Positions 11,610 through 25,000 of a stretch of DNA of 64,000 nt are shown here, piece after piece. Under the pieces are notes generated by a model. That model had not been told where the DNA came from, did no database searches, and saw nothing but the letters and a program-made list of their open reading frames with translations. Both the position numbers and the translations under genes were made by a program. Within the stretch, counting starts at the first letter, position 1; every line of letters starts with the position of its first letter. The DNA lies in contig MU130302.1 of the NCBI GenBank assembly GCA_015039465.1, positions 71,420 to 135,419 on the forward strand, written 5' to 3'. The DNA comes from Phlegmacium glaucopus (lineage: Eukaryota; Basidiomycota; Agaricomycetes; Agaricales; Cortinariaceae).

Positions 11610-14336
11610 ATGGATACCCCAGAAACCAGGTCTCGAGATACTCAGGAGCGTACATTTTGCAAATGGTACGTGACTTTGATCCTGGATCTTTGGATAGCAG
11701 CAGCTGAACCCTTTTTTGAAGGTTGAATACCAAACTGGAAGCCAACGACATCCCACCAATGTCAAGTCTTGTCAAAGATCTCTCAAACGGTGTACGCCTT
11801 ATTCAACTTATGGTGAGCAATCGATCCTTCACAAACCTCACATTGATCCTTATACATTGAATCTTTTTCAGGAGATCATGGGTACTGTCGCCACGATATT
11901 ATTACATAAATAACAGGGGCTAATTCTCGTCGTCGACGGATAGGCGGCATCTCCCTTGGGCGATATAACAAGAACCCTCGTATGAGAGTCCAGAAAGCTG
12001 AGAATGTGAACATGGCTTTAGAGTTTATCACATCGCGAGGTGTTAAACTTACCAACATCGGTCCAGAAGGTACACATATCTTCGTGTCTGTCATGATTCC
12101 ATCCAACTTCCCTTTGTTTCTAGATATCATTGATGGCAATCTCAAGCTCATCCTCGGCATGATATGGACGCTCATTCTACGCTTCACCATCGCGGACATC
12201 AGGTTCGTCTTATCTCCTCGTTTACATCTCTTCGATCCTTTCATACCTTCTTTTTCGAAAGTGAAGAAGGCCTCTCCGCAAAAGAAGGGTTGCTTCTCTG
12301 GTGTCAGCGCAAGACAGAACCGTACAAAGAAGTCGACGTACAGGATTTCTCATATAGCTGGTCTGATGGACTTGCCTTGTTCGTCCACGTTCTCTTGACA
12401 TTTCTCGCTGAAAATATTAATACTTTCCAAGATGTGCTTTGATACATTGCCATCGTCCGGATCTACTAGATTACAATAAACTTGACAAAGTGAGTTTTCT
12501 AATTTCTTTGTTTATCGCTTTTCTGGACCATCGTTTAGTCAGATCGACATGGTAACACCTCATTAGCGTTCAGAATCGCAGCTGAACACCTTGGCATCCC
12601 AGTATATTTCATGATAATTCTAGTTGGGTTGCAATTGACCTCACACCTCCCACCAGCAACTCTTGGAAGTAGAAGATTTATGCGACTCAGCACGCCCTGA
12701 TGAACGGAGTGTTATGACCTACATTGCTAGTTTCTTCCATGCTTTCTCAACAATGGGTGAGATGCATGAATACTACGCCAAAACAACGCTAATTTACTTC
12801 AATTCACCTGTCATTAGATCAGGCGACAACAGTTTCTCGGCGTGTTGACAAATTCGCAGAACTCATGCAATCGGTGTGGTTCATAAGAAATGATTATGAA
12901 CGACGCGTCCGTCTGGTAGACAAAATTTCCCTCCCTCTTTCTTGTCCCTTCCTTAAAGATCACATCTTCAGCTGTTAGCTGCCCTCTCCTCAATCCAATC
13001 TCAATGGGCAGCTCAAGTTTTCACCGGTACTTACACCGACGCCAAAGAGCATTCCTCCGAATTTACCACCTACAAACAAACCACGAAACGAACCTGGGTT
13101 GCAGAAAGACAAGACGTAACTACCCTTTTTGGAAATGTTCAGACAAAACTCCGGACCTACGGTCTCCGCGAATATTCTCCGCCTGCGGGGCTGGCACTCT
13201 CCGATCTGGATGCAGCATGGAAAGTATTGCTAGAGAAGGAGGCTGAACGGAGTAGGAAGATTAATGCACAGATACGACAGTAAGTTCTGATTTTTTGTCT
13301 AGCCTTGAACCCTGATTTGACCGGGTTCCGGAGGTAGAATTAAGGAGTCCTTGAGAAAGAAGTTCGCGGCTTTGGCCAATGACTTTGAACGACGATTACA
13401 GGCCATCTCCAATGAACTAACTGCTATTGATGGTCCTCTAGAGGTACATTCACAGAACTTGATATTCATCCTCTTGTTGATTGACTTTCATTAGGCTCAG
13501 CAGCAGCAGATCCAGGAGATCCAATTACGAATACCAGCTCTTTCTGCCACTCTGTCAACGGTAGCTCAGGCAGAAACAGAATGTAATGCCGCAAATGTAG
13601 AAGAAAATGATTATACAGTCTTCACATGTCAGGATTTAGAGTTTGAACTGGAGCTGGTGGTACATAGCATCGCTAAGAAGATCACCTTCATCGATAATCA
13701 GGTTCGTCCATATTCCCTCGTCCTCTCTCAACAATAAGCTAAACGGATTGAACGACATCTTGTAGATTGTCTCACGGAACATGACAAATCTCACACCAGC
13801 ACAACTTGAAGAATTCGAGAGCACGTTCCGATACTTTGACAAAGACGAAACCAATACGCTCAATCTGTCTGAGATGATCGCAGCACTCGCGAGTCTCGGT
13901 ATCGTGTATTCCGAAGAAGATTTAGATACGATTTACGATCAACTCACTGGGGAATATGGCGCAGTTACTTTTGAAGCTTTCATCAACCTATTGGTGAGTA
14001 TTCCTTGTGCTCGCTGCCATCCTTTCATTAATAAGATTATGAAATATACTCCCAGGTGGATATTACGGAGGATCAAACTGCTTCGCCCGACCAACTGCGG
14101 GAGGCATTCCGTGGGATCGCTAAGGATAAGGTATGCATTGCGTTTTGATAAATGGCTGTGCCGGAATTAATTTCCTTTTTTTTTCTCAGCCGTTTGTCAC
14201 TGAATTGGACCTGCGCATCGCATCCCTACCTGCGACTGCCATTGATTTCCTACGTGAAGCTATGCCTAGTGGTAAAAACGATGCCGGAGAAGCAGAATAT
14301 GATTATGAACGGTTTATAGATGAAGTTTTTACATAA
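11610..14336 (+). CDS. ain1: Alpha-actinin-like actin cross-linker (Ain1 type), about 15 introns
   Basis: The ATG at 11610 opens [14 protein letters not shown] sequence ([19 protein letters not shown]), and phases close through many 45-66 nt introns to the TAA at 14336, giving roughly 620-640 residues. Two calponin-homology domains come first: CH1 with [20 protein letters not shown] and [15 protein letters not shown]2 with [25 protein letters not shown] and [21 protein letters not shown] helical spectrin-like middle follows ([27 protein letters not shown]), then C-terminal EF hands. The first EF loop is [12 protein letters not shown], with acidic residues at 1, 3 and 12. Ain1 bundles F-actin at the cytokinetic ring, and one spectrin-like segment instead of four is normal for fungi. 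All splice junctions examined keep the frame. Confidence 0.92.
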
Positions 14337-17300
14337 TATCGTGTCGTATCTTTAACCCGATCGATGTTTTTTTTCTGGTCTTCCTGAAACTTATCCCTTC
14401 TTACTCCAGAGTCAAAGCGAACAACAGCTGAGGAAGTTCACCAAGATATCATTCTCCTTCTCTATCCACTATGACGTTTTCCATATGCATGGGTATAGAG
14501 TCTACTACGGAATATTTGGCATCACCAGGTTGTCTGAAGATGCAAAGATCCAGCAGAATATGATATTCGCCTCATCCAGAGAAGTTTTTAACTGGTGTTG
14601 CAGTTAAAATTCAAGGAACGGATTATTCGGAATATCACATTTGACGTACTATGTCAGGCCTTGCCTTCATAAACCCCTCTATGATATATAATATTAATTA
14701 TCCTCTCTTTCATAGTATTGGATAGAGCAAACCATGGACTTTGATTTGAATAATTTTAATCGATAATCAAATCTTTTACTTTTGGAAATGTGAGAAGCGG
14801 TGACTTCAAAATCTCGACTTGCTTTTTCTGAAAAGAGGTCAGTGTAAGTATAAGCTGGCATCCTGCCTGCATACAAGCATTGAACAAGATAAATGAAAGA
14901 TCTCAATGTTGATGGGGATGTTCAGGTGAGGCGGAGGCTCCGAATAATGCACCACTATCTTGATACCGGCCGCGGCAACTGAAGTGATGTATGTATCCTG
15001 GAAAAAAAAGTCCTCGGATGTCAGAACCGTTTAACGTTTATCAAGTTAACTGTTGTATACGAAAATAGTATCACGAGTAACCGTCAGAGGTTAACCCTGA
15101 ATTAACAAAGATTGATACTGACTAGCTGTAATCGTCGCCTCGGTTTCGTGTGACAAGGCAGGTAGTGCGTATCTAATGGTGGAGATCCTGGAGATAACAG
15201 GCCGTGTATCGCCACACCGTTTTAGACATGATAGGCTATGATAGGCGCTAGGGTTGCTGAGACTTGAGTCGAGTCCATAAATAATGAACAGCGCCAATCC
15301 CAAAACGTTTAAATTGCTCTAGTCACTAAGCTGATCCCATTTTCAAGCACACCAGGGAGGGCCAATCACCACGACAAGTTCAGGGTCCTGAGACCAGTGG
15401 CATGGATACCCTTTCAAATCTGTCAATACAGCTGGTCTCGGTACTGAGAAATATTATCCATCAACAGCGAGGGATTATATCCAGGAGAGTATTTTCGATG
15501 ACCGTTAGATTTGAGGGCTGACCTTTAAGTTCCCATGCCTGCGCTTGGAACGAAACAGAATGACTCGGACCCAGGTCAGGCTCTGTAAATTATCCGACAG
15601 GTGGTCAGAATATCCTTCCAGTTGATGATTTTATTGTCGTGTATGATAAAGAATTGGCGTAAAAGGTTATCGACGCTTTCAATCAAAGTCCTTGGGTCTC
15701 AGGGTACAATGGTGCGAGAGGGTGCGAGTCGCCTATTTTGTACAATGGAAAGTTGGAAACTCGGCCCGTAGGTTTTCCCTTTTTCTTATTCCTTTAGTCA
15801 AAGTATTCCATTTATGGATAAGAAGGGATTGGCCTAGAGTGATATCATGATAGACGTGAAACTCAAGAGTCAAATTTGATTTGAGTTATTTTTTCGACAA
15901 CGAAATTGGCGGATTATTGTATTATTATTAGGAAGGTGCCTGCGGACTGCTCTGTAAGCGTTTCGGATTGTGCTGAGCTCCATAGACGCGAGTGCAGATG
16001 GTATATCTGCCTGTAGCGTATCGAATGTCTAGTCGCAGCGATCCTCGGAAATATTCCTTTCTAACAAACATCCTTGCTATTGGTGCCCTGAACTCCTGGT
16101 AACTAGACCACCAACAGGCACAATATGGTACCAAACTTTTGGAAAATTTTCGGCGGCCAGATTGAGCCTCTTCTGAGAAGCTCTGAGATCATTGACGAGT
16201 AGGCTACGGTCTGTAGCGGTGATTCTTTGATAGTACATGCGGCCTATGCGGCCACACGCGGCCATGGAAAGTTTTTCAACTTCCGCCGGTTGATTCCGGA
16301 AGTCTATATAAACCTGATCCCTTTTTCTTTTTCAAACCACGAAGAAATGCCACGCTGGTCGTTTCGATGATTCCTACCGTCGACACAGTGCCTTTGACTC
16401 TTCGAGTCTATCGTTCTTCTAGATCAACACCAGAGTTAGGAAGTGTCTTGATGCATTAACCATGTTGGGGCATGTCAATTTTATGCTGGGATATCTGATT
16501 CAAGTAGTCCGCCGATGCTACTACCTAGTTTTTTTTTGTCCATCTAGGTGAGCATTCATATGAATGATTCTTATCTTTTTTCCCATCCACTGTTCAATGA
16601 TTTCAAAAATATAAACTGATTTTAATGAGTCAGACTTGTCTTCAAACAAGAACGACGAAAATTTTTCTTGCTGAGAATTTTTTTAAATTTTTTTTCAATT
16701 TATCTCCATCCAACGTTACAGCATGCTGATGAGCGCTCTCTCCTTTTACAGTTATCCTCCTTTTGTATATTTCCTTTCAACTCTGCGCTGTCAATTCATG
16801 GCATATGGCCTTGCCACCTTGCTCATTCCCTATACATATCTGCTCCTCATCTAAAACACACATTTCGATTTGGAATCTTCGGTCCGATAAAACGAAGAGT
16901 GTCATCACCCATGACAAGGAACACTTGTCCTGTATAAGTACTGATGTACGATCAGAATAAATGTTTTGTGGGTGGGACATGGTATAAGATGTTGACGTGA
17001 GAACTCTGAAACGTCCTGTCAAGGCTTGAGAGAAGGTGTCCTTGCATGATCGAATCTCTGACTCAGACCTTCTCAGGTCTGCTTCTGACGCACTATCTAG
17101 CAATTGGTTGCGATAACAATAGAGTTTGATGTCGCAGTCCTGACTCCTGAGCGACTCGGAGGCATGACGCATGGGCGCTGAGCAACGTCGACCCTGACGG
17201 AACGGTTCACCTCTTGCTCGCCTGTTGATAACCAATGAGTCCCTGGAGCAAATCTCCAATGTCTTCGTGACCCTTGAATACTTTATGCGTCCAAATCTAC

Positions 17301-17494
17301 ATCATACCTGCATATAACAGTTGTTAAATTTATCTATAAGACATAACACAGAGACATCTACATCTACTTACGAGAAGCTGAGCTCTAGAAATATAAAGCT
17401 GTAAAGGTGAAGTTTACTTGTTATCTAAAGCATTCCTTCAATGCCGTAGGCGTCTATTAAATACTTATACACTGAGGGAAGTCTACACTGGACG
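14337..17494. other. 3.2-kb intergenic stretch, no gene recognised
   Basis: The first part is the downstream flank of the alpha-actinin gene. Scattered frames (up to 160 codons on the minus strand at 16777-17259) lack domains and credible splice partners. A TATATAA at 16304-16310 on + is followed by a T/C-rich tract and an ATG that opens only 7 codons, so a promoter or non-coding RNA start is possible but unproven. Confidence 0.5.
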
Positions 17495-20213
17495 CTATGA
17501 TAGATCGGAGTAAGTCGATAATCCGACGGCCGTGGGATTATTCCACTGAGTAGGCGATATCTGGGATCCACTACGAAGACATGAAGTGATGTGAATCAAC
17601 CATGTTTTCACCAGTCGATACCGATCCTCCATATCAATCCTCGAACCAGAGGGACCGATAGGCATCGTTCCACTATGTTTAGCTGCCTCAGCAAATCTAG
17701 CGAGCCAATAAAAGGGTATGGCGTTCGATACGAAAGGAATTCCCTGGCAGTTTGCTTCTAAACGCATAGCTTCAGGGTTGGCTGACCACATCTTCTGCCA
17801 ATTATGTAGGGAGCATTGAATCGTGACGCTATTCATATCGTGGATTCCACCCTGGTCGATCATGCAATTGCTTCCAGGTGCTGGTCTTGTGCTAGGGCCT
17901 GAGAAGATATCGCGAAGGATGCTGTGGATTAAAATGAACGATGCAAAAGGGTTGACAGTGTAGGGAACCACGGAAGTGCCTCTATCCTTGAGCGAAGCAA
18001 GAGCAAACTGCATGTTGGCACCTAACATGCGAGATAGGCCAGTCCCATAAGGAGAAGGCGTCCTTTGTGTTTTGTACCATTCTGCGGAGGTTTGAGCTTT
18101 CCACAAGGCGTCATCGCAAGGCAAGTTGATTTCAATCTCTAACCCCAGTAATGATAGGGCTGTCGAATAGTAAATGCAGTATGAACAGTCCTGCAAGTAA
18201 GCAAGAACAAGCGTGCTAAAAAATGATAAGACATGAGTGAGCGGGGTAAAACAAAACAAAACAAAAAAAGGGGATAAACGTACCGTTTGAGAGTCTCATA
18301 ACGCGCCCAATCGTTCCATGCAGTTTCCAGAGAGGCTTGGTGGGATAGATCTGGAGGTGACCATGCCCCAATCAGTTCGATGAGACCCGTCTTGCGAATC
18401 ATCTATTACATGCGGGTCTGAGCATTATCATTGAATGGGAATAAAAGAGACATACCATAAGGAGAAGTTCATGGTACATCCTCGTCAGTGATCTTTGTTC
18501 CGGTCGGGGTTGCAAGAGTCCGACCGACTGAAGGAGTACCACCGCGAGCATTAGACTAATATGGTCTTTCAGGGTACAACTTGGCTTGGACTGACAAGAG
18601 TGGGGAACAAAGAGCGTCAATGACGAAATTTGTTTGACTAAAGCATCAAGGACGTACGAATTCTAGCAGCAACACGTCGCGAGAAGATGTCAAAGTGCTG
18701 ATGATGAAATTGGTCGCAGTCATCGTTTTCGTAAACAAGGCGCCGCAAGCTCTCATTGCTTTCACCAGAAGAGGATGTGTAGACTCCATTTTCCAGGTAG
18801 GTCGGTGGAAAAGCGGAATTTGGGTGCTAAATTCGGTAAAAAACAGGTATACTGTTCATTAACTATTAGCCAGAGAAGGATAGTCGTATTTGAAATGAAA
18901 ATGACATACAGTATTGATTCAGCTCCTCGATCGTCGGATTCCCTGGGGCCGGGGCGGAAGTAGGAACGCTGAGATCCACGGGGGAATAGGAGCAGAAAGG
19001 CTGTCTGGAATAGGACGTTTTGCTGAATGAGGCAGACATCAGGTTCGTCAACCCACCGACAAAAATTTGATCATGATTAACAGGCTGGGAGTAAACATAC
19101 GGTCCCCCACTACCGTATGCCGAACAAGCCTGATTAAACTCGAACCATGGTGAGACATCTGGCTCTGGCTGTACTCGTGACAGACATGGTGAGAATTTGA
19201 AGGGATCTTCCATGTAAGGGTCCAAGGCATTTGGGAAAAAGTTGTGAAGGTCAGAGTCAAGGTCCATTGTGTCGAAAGTCGTGTTGAAACCGTTGGATAG
19301 ACTCTGGCAGGAGTCAAAATAATCTAACCGTGGAGATGAGCGCGAAGAGGGAGCAGAGGAACAGTCGGAGAGGTTAGGAACGCCAGTCGACCCGAATGTA
19401 ACTTTGGAAAGGAACTGAGAGTTCGGATGCGGAAGAGGAATGATGTCGTGTGGTAAGTTCTCGACACAATTGGAAATGTGAGATATCATTGAAGATGGAC
19501 TAGAAGGATCCGGGTTATTTCGGCCTGAAGAGCATTCGGAAGCTTCTCCCTCGCTCGGAGACGCTGATGACGCAGACCGCTTCTTCGTGATACCTTTCTT
19601 ATTACGAAGTGCTCCAGGGTCATTGATAAATATACACTCCTTTCCTTTGGCAGAGCATTTTGAACATGGCTGTTCTAAGTCGCATTTGACCTTGGATTCC
19701 GCGCAAGCCTTACAAAAGCCTATTCAGGATATATTGGTCGATACAGACGAAAAGACACAAACCTGACATGATTTTCGCCTTGACTTATTGGCGTTTCTAC
19801 TGTTGGGCTGTGAGGATGTGGTTTATCAGTTTTTGGTTAGAATACGCACGCGTCTCCACAAGTTCTTTTATGCCTTGTTAGTAAATCACTTCGAGTGAAC
19901 TCGGCATTGCAGCTCTACGGTACAAAGTTATTAGTACTGATCATGGATTTTCACGAATGTCCCTACAGTGCATCGATGGGCGCGTTCATTCGTATCTGGA
20001 ATGCAAAGTAATGGTCATTGACCGTCCAAACAACTGGCTGATTTAACCCACGTGAGCGTAAATGTCTGTTGAGATGAGTAGTTCTTGTAAACTTGGCGGG
20101 ACACAAAGCGCAGCATTTAGTTTGCGGTAGCGAAGGCATGTTACCTAATATCACCCCAGCTTTAAATAATTGCAGAAGTACCAGATAATAGACATACCTC
20201 TGTGATTCCGCAT
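17495..20213 (-). CDS. Transcription factor with two C2H2-type fingers plus Zn2Cys6 and fungal TF domain
   Basis: The start at 20213 (MRNHRGNMPSLPQ) is set by splice phase with a 53-nt first intron, and about ten exons then give roughly 735 residues. Two zinc fingers come first: C17/C20/H33/H37 and a C2HC finger C45/C48/H61/C65. A binuclear cluster C79-X2-C82-X6-C89-X5-C95-X2-C98-X6-C105 (CQACAESKVKCDLEQPCSKC) follows with basic flanks. A long Ser/Pro-rich linker leads to a fungal-specific TF domain: QIPLFHRPTWKMESTHPLL, KAMRACGALF, LAYLQDCSYCIYYSTAL, EINLPCDDALWKAQ. Nuclear DNA binding is expected. The combination of C2H2 fingers with Zn2Cys6 is the architecture of the ascomycete melanin regulators Cmr1/Pig1. 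It is divergent from the PKS gene 1.8 kb away, so a pathway-specific role is likely but inferred. Confidence 0.87.
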
Positions 20214-22006
20214 CCTGCTGGCTTCGCCATTTGCTTTTAAGTCTATGGAGGACTTGATAGAAGTTTGGGGTAGAGGCATGTGAAGCATGTGAGTTTTGGG
20301 GAGTGAGAGAGGTTTCGAAAAGTGAGATTTCAGTTCTTGTTATATAGATTCACAAAAGTCGAACATCTCGGTGTTAGCAGTTCATGAGCGCCTCCTGGGA
20401 TCTGCTCTGAAGAGCAACCGTCATCTTTTGACAGAGGATAAGGAAACCCGCATTCGTCCCATGGAGGTTCGAACAAGTCGACTTAGTTTATACCGCACCC
20501 CTGGACCGATGTTTCCCATCTCGACGTAAGCAGAATTGCAACCATATTCGGGTGGTATCCTGTGATTTCTGTCAAGTTGGTGCCGCCGGTTGATTATAAT
20601 AATAAAGTTCAGTTACTTATCAGTAGGTGTGAAAATGTTCACATGTCATAGTGATTTCGAACTATTCGCACTGGTCGAAATTTGTGATATTCTGCATCTG
20701 TGCATCGTGACAAAGGGTAGATGAGGCTGACGTAGATACGATTTGAATAATGGTCCATTCACTGCCAAGCTAATACCTCAGTTAAGCGACCCTCGCAGAT
20801 TCCATAGGTTCTCAGGGCATGAAACCTGACATGTCTTATGGGAGCGGGTTTTGCTTTGAGCCCGCGGTGTTGCTGATTTGAGGACTAAAGAATTTTTCCC
20901 AGCCAAGACAGTAAGTTGCAATTGTTGGTACAGATTGTCAGGTCGCGCCCTGCCCAGATTAATGTCAATATATTAATAAAATAACAGAAGTTGAATCCTC
21001 GGATTGATCACTTATAAGAATGTATCATCCTCGACCTTCCTTTCCTTCGATTGATCGGTAGCGAAGGTGATCAGTGCTTACTTACCCAGGACACGTGCTA
21101 TTCAGAGTCCAGAGTGATCTGTCGAGCCCTAAAAGGGTAAAGGTTGGCATATGATGAGCGAGCGCTGTAATAACCCACGAGCATAATACCGAGGTTGAAT
21201 ATTGACTAACAATCTAATGATGACGTTATGGTGAATACGATAGGCTGTGTAATATTAGACCATTACAATCAAAAATAGGACCTTTTGCGGTTCCCAACCG
21301 AGTGGCATAAGTACTCCATGGAAGTTGATAGAAGTTGATGGAACCTGAGGTCGCTTTAATAGGGGACTAGCTTTATCTCTGCTCTCCCTTCATGCGAAAC
21401 AGAGGAGCTTGCCCGATTGTTGCTCGACGTATTTTTGTTCTAAGATGTCTTGACCGCAACAGTGACATGGGAAACTTGAATAGTGGGAGGCTTGTGTCCA
21501 GACATTATGGCATGCGCAGTACATACTACATAGATTCTAGAATCAACAAGAGTCAATTCAAAATTGACAATGGTCACGTGGGGCTGGACCAAAGCGATAC
21601 GTAGAAGTTGAGTTTTCTTTTTTTGGCGCCAAATATGAGGGATTACCAGCACATTTATGTTGCAACATTATCCAATGATCCATCATGTTCCGAAAGATTT
21701 GGGCTTATAAGGTGACCTCCACAGAAGGAGGCCTGGCATTGTTGTACTATTGATGGCCTTCGCCTCGTTTCTGATGGATGTTCTCCATCCCGGGATACAA
21801 CTGGTAATGGCGGGAAGATGTTTGCCATCGCAACGAGGGTGGAAGATTGTTCAATAAACGTTCAACTTTATTCAAGGTTGAGTCTTCTTCCTTTGGATTC
21901 GAATTTCGAAAAATGGTCTGACAGCAGAGTTCTTATCTCAAGCGTTAGATGTGATGACTTCCCTTAATGCTCTTTACCTTCTCCGTCCATCCTGCAGGTG
22001 CATAGC
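20214..22006. promoter_or_regulatory. Divergent intergenic region between regulator and PKS
   Basis: This 1.8-kb stretch between the two divergent start codons must carry both promoters. A C/T-rich initiator-like tract (TCTTTACCTTCTCCGTCCAT) ends 16 bases upstream of the PKS ATG. No gene-sized frame with splice support is seen. Candidate binding sites cannot be assigned by eye. Confidence 0.5.
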
Positions 22007-25000
22007 ATGTCAATAACGCCGCTTCTTTTACTAGTTTTTGGCGGTCAAGGCTCTCTACCTTTTCAGACACCACAAACCGACAAGCAAACACTTCGCCTGG
22101 CAGAATCCTCCTCTGGAAGAATACTTTTGGCTGCGTGCTATTCTGCTCTTCATGCAGAACTCAACATGTTATCCGACGATGAACTCGAGGAACTCGATTT
22201 ATACCCTTCTGATTTTCTCGACAAGCAGAACTTGATTATTCCCCCTGATGTGCGATACATCACTCATCCAGCGATCTGCGGGCCCACCCTTCTTCTTATT
22301 CAGATTCTTCGATATCTTTTATTCATAGACGTAGAAACCGCACCTTCCTCAACAAGGCCGTTTGTAGATATCTTTCAGAGTAATATTCAACATGGCGTTG
22401 GCGTTCTGGGATTTTCATCTGGCATTCTTTCTGCCTGCGTAGTTGGAACGTCATGTTCTACTCTCGTTCTCATCAATCGTGCGGTAGAGGCCTATCGTCT
22501 CGCTTTGTGGATTGGTATTCGAGCTCAAATGTTTAGAGTGGGCGCTCTTAAACTGGCGCCTCCAGATATTGGCTCGACTTCTTGGGGCCTGGTTTTGTTT
22601 GGGATTAGCAAGTGCGATACACAAAACGCAATCTCCCTATTTAATAAGGTATATCATCTTTGACTTCCCTCAATAATCATTTTTGACTTCATAAACATAG
22701 CATTCCAAGACGGGTTCTCTGTTTATCACCGCTGTTCTGGACGATAAGTGCGTCACCGTTTCCGGACGTCCTGACCACCTGTTTTCTTTCAAATCTACCT
22801 TACCGAAAGACGTATTTGTACGAGACACGACTCTTCAAACGCTTTACCATTCCCCTGTCCACTTTACTGGCACCCGTACTCAAATCATCAACGATATCTC
22901 ATCCAGGAATATCCTGTTCCCAACGTTCGCGGATATAATAGTGCCAATTCGCTCTACATTATCGGGTGACCCCATTACAAAGGCAACCACTACTGGTGGC
23001 TCGCTAGCTGAATTGGTGGTAGATATGGTCCTCACGCAGCCTGTTAACTGGGATCTAGTCGTCTCAAAGGCTACAATGAGCATACCTTGCCAAATACCAG
23101 TACACATCGTCAATGTTGGTCCGGGAACCAGTTTAACTCGGGGCATTGAACGCACATTTACTCTTCAAGGCATTGCGATTGATAAACGCTCCGACTTGAG
23201 CAATCACCCGTACGAGGCCAAACAAGAGCCTATTGCTATCGTCGGGATGGCTGTTAATATGCCCGGTGCTCCGAACGTTGATCGACTTTGGGAGATACTC
23301 GCAAATGGCAGTAACACTGTTGAGGAGGTCCGTTTTTTGTTTTATCTGTCGTTCAGCTCTGGTTGACCTGGAAGGTTTGAAGATCCCTAAATATAGGTTC
23401 GATTCCGCCCTCTACACCAATGGAGAGAACCCAGGGCGTACCATGAAGGCCCATATGGGCAATTTCATTGAGGGCGTTGATGAGTTTGATCACCAGTAAG
23501 CCCCCGATTTTGGCCAAGATTTTATTTAATGACTTTTATATTCAAGGTTTTTTAACGTTAGCCCACGGGAAGCAAAGAGCATGGATCCCCAACAAAGGAT
23601 TTTACTTCAAGTAGCGTATGAAGCACTTGAGGACTCCGGTTATGTCCCGAATTCCACCCGTAGCTTCGATACAGAGACCTTTGGATGTTTTGTCGGTGCA
23701 GCTACCCATGATTACGTTCAAAATCTCAGAAGTGATATTGATGTCTATTATGGCACAGGTATTATCTCTGTTTTCTTGTCTCGATTAGTCTCACAAAGTT
23801 TTAAAGGGACACTGGATTCATTTCTGAGCGGCCGTCTCTCATACTGTCTTGGACTGAGCGGACCTTCTCTTGTCGTCGACACCGCGTGCTCATCCTCGAT
23901 TGTCGCCCTTCATCAAGCGTCTCGTGCCTTGATGAATCGTGATTGTGATGCCGCATTGGTTGGAGCCGTCAATATTATATCTAGTCCTGATGTATGTCTC
24001 TTTCTTTCGTTGTAGTGGACGACGATATTGATAAGTTCTAGATGTTTATAGGTCTTGACAGAGGTCATTTTTTGAGCCCGTCTGGCCAATGTAAACCTTT
24101 CGACGCTTCCGCTGATGGCTATTGTCGTGGAGAAGGCTGCGGCGTATTCGTACTCAAACGTCTCTCAGATGCTATTGATGAAAACGACCGGATCCTTGGA
24201 GTTATACGTGGCATTGAGGTCAACCAAAGTGGTAAAGCGCAGTCGATCACGCACCCTCATGTGCCAAGTCAGGCAGCTCTTTTTGGGAAGCTTCTTTCCA
24301 ACTCGGGTGTAGACGCGAATTCTGTCAACGTGGTGGAAGCGCATGGTACTGGGACGCAGGCTGGGGATCAGAGTGAGATGGCAAGCATCCGACAAGTTCT
24401 AGCTGTTGGCCGTTCGCCAAGCAATCCGTTATATGTAACTTCCATCAAGGCCAACATAGGACACCTTGAAGCTGCTTCCGGATGTGCTAGTCTGGCCAAA
24501 GTCCTTTTGATGTTTCATCGACAAGTTATCCCTCAACAAATATCGCTACAAACTTTAAATCCTGGAATTGCGCCGTTGACCGTGGATAATACGATAGTAA
24601 CTACGATCAACGTCCCCTGGTATCAAGTGAAGGAAGGAAAACCACGTATAGCGCTCGTGAATAACTTTGGAGCATCTGGATCAAACGCGGCTGTCCTTGT
24701 GGAAGAACACATTTCCGCACAGTCGCCCTTACCGCCGCTTGATGGAATTTCTTACGTTTTTGGTCTATCAGCCAAAAATGGACCTTCTCTCGAGGCGCTG
24801 CGTTCCAAGTATCTGATATGGTTACAGGATTTTCCGGATCAAAGACTTTTAGATGTTGCTTATACTATGACGGCTCGACGACAAGTATATCCCTGCCGGC
24901 TGGCGGTTACTGCCGGAAATTCTGTGGAACTCGCTAATGGATTAGCATCTGCTCCCTTGGTTCGAGTATCCAAGGACCCCTCACGTGTCGTATTTGTTTT

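Noticed and set aside
12100..12440. Suspected disruption of alpha-actinin CH2 (frame seems to run into unrelated sequence)
   Set aside because: Correct placement of an intron from GTTCGTCC to TTTCCAAG restores [20 protein letters not shown], so the gene is intact.
16777..17259. 160-codon minus-strand frame downstream of the regulator
   Set aside because: No domain, no splice partner, unconvincing composition; likely chance.
22949..23366. Separate small genes from the frames in the 5' part of the PKS
   Set aside because: All are exons of one PKS whose phases close over 8 exons.
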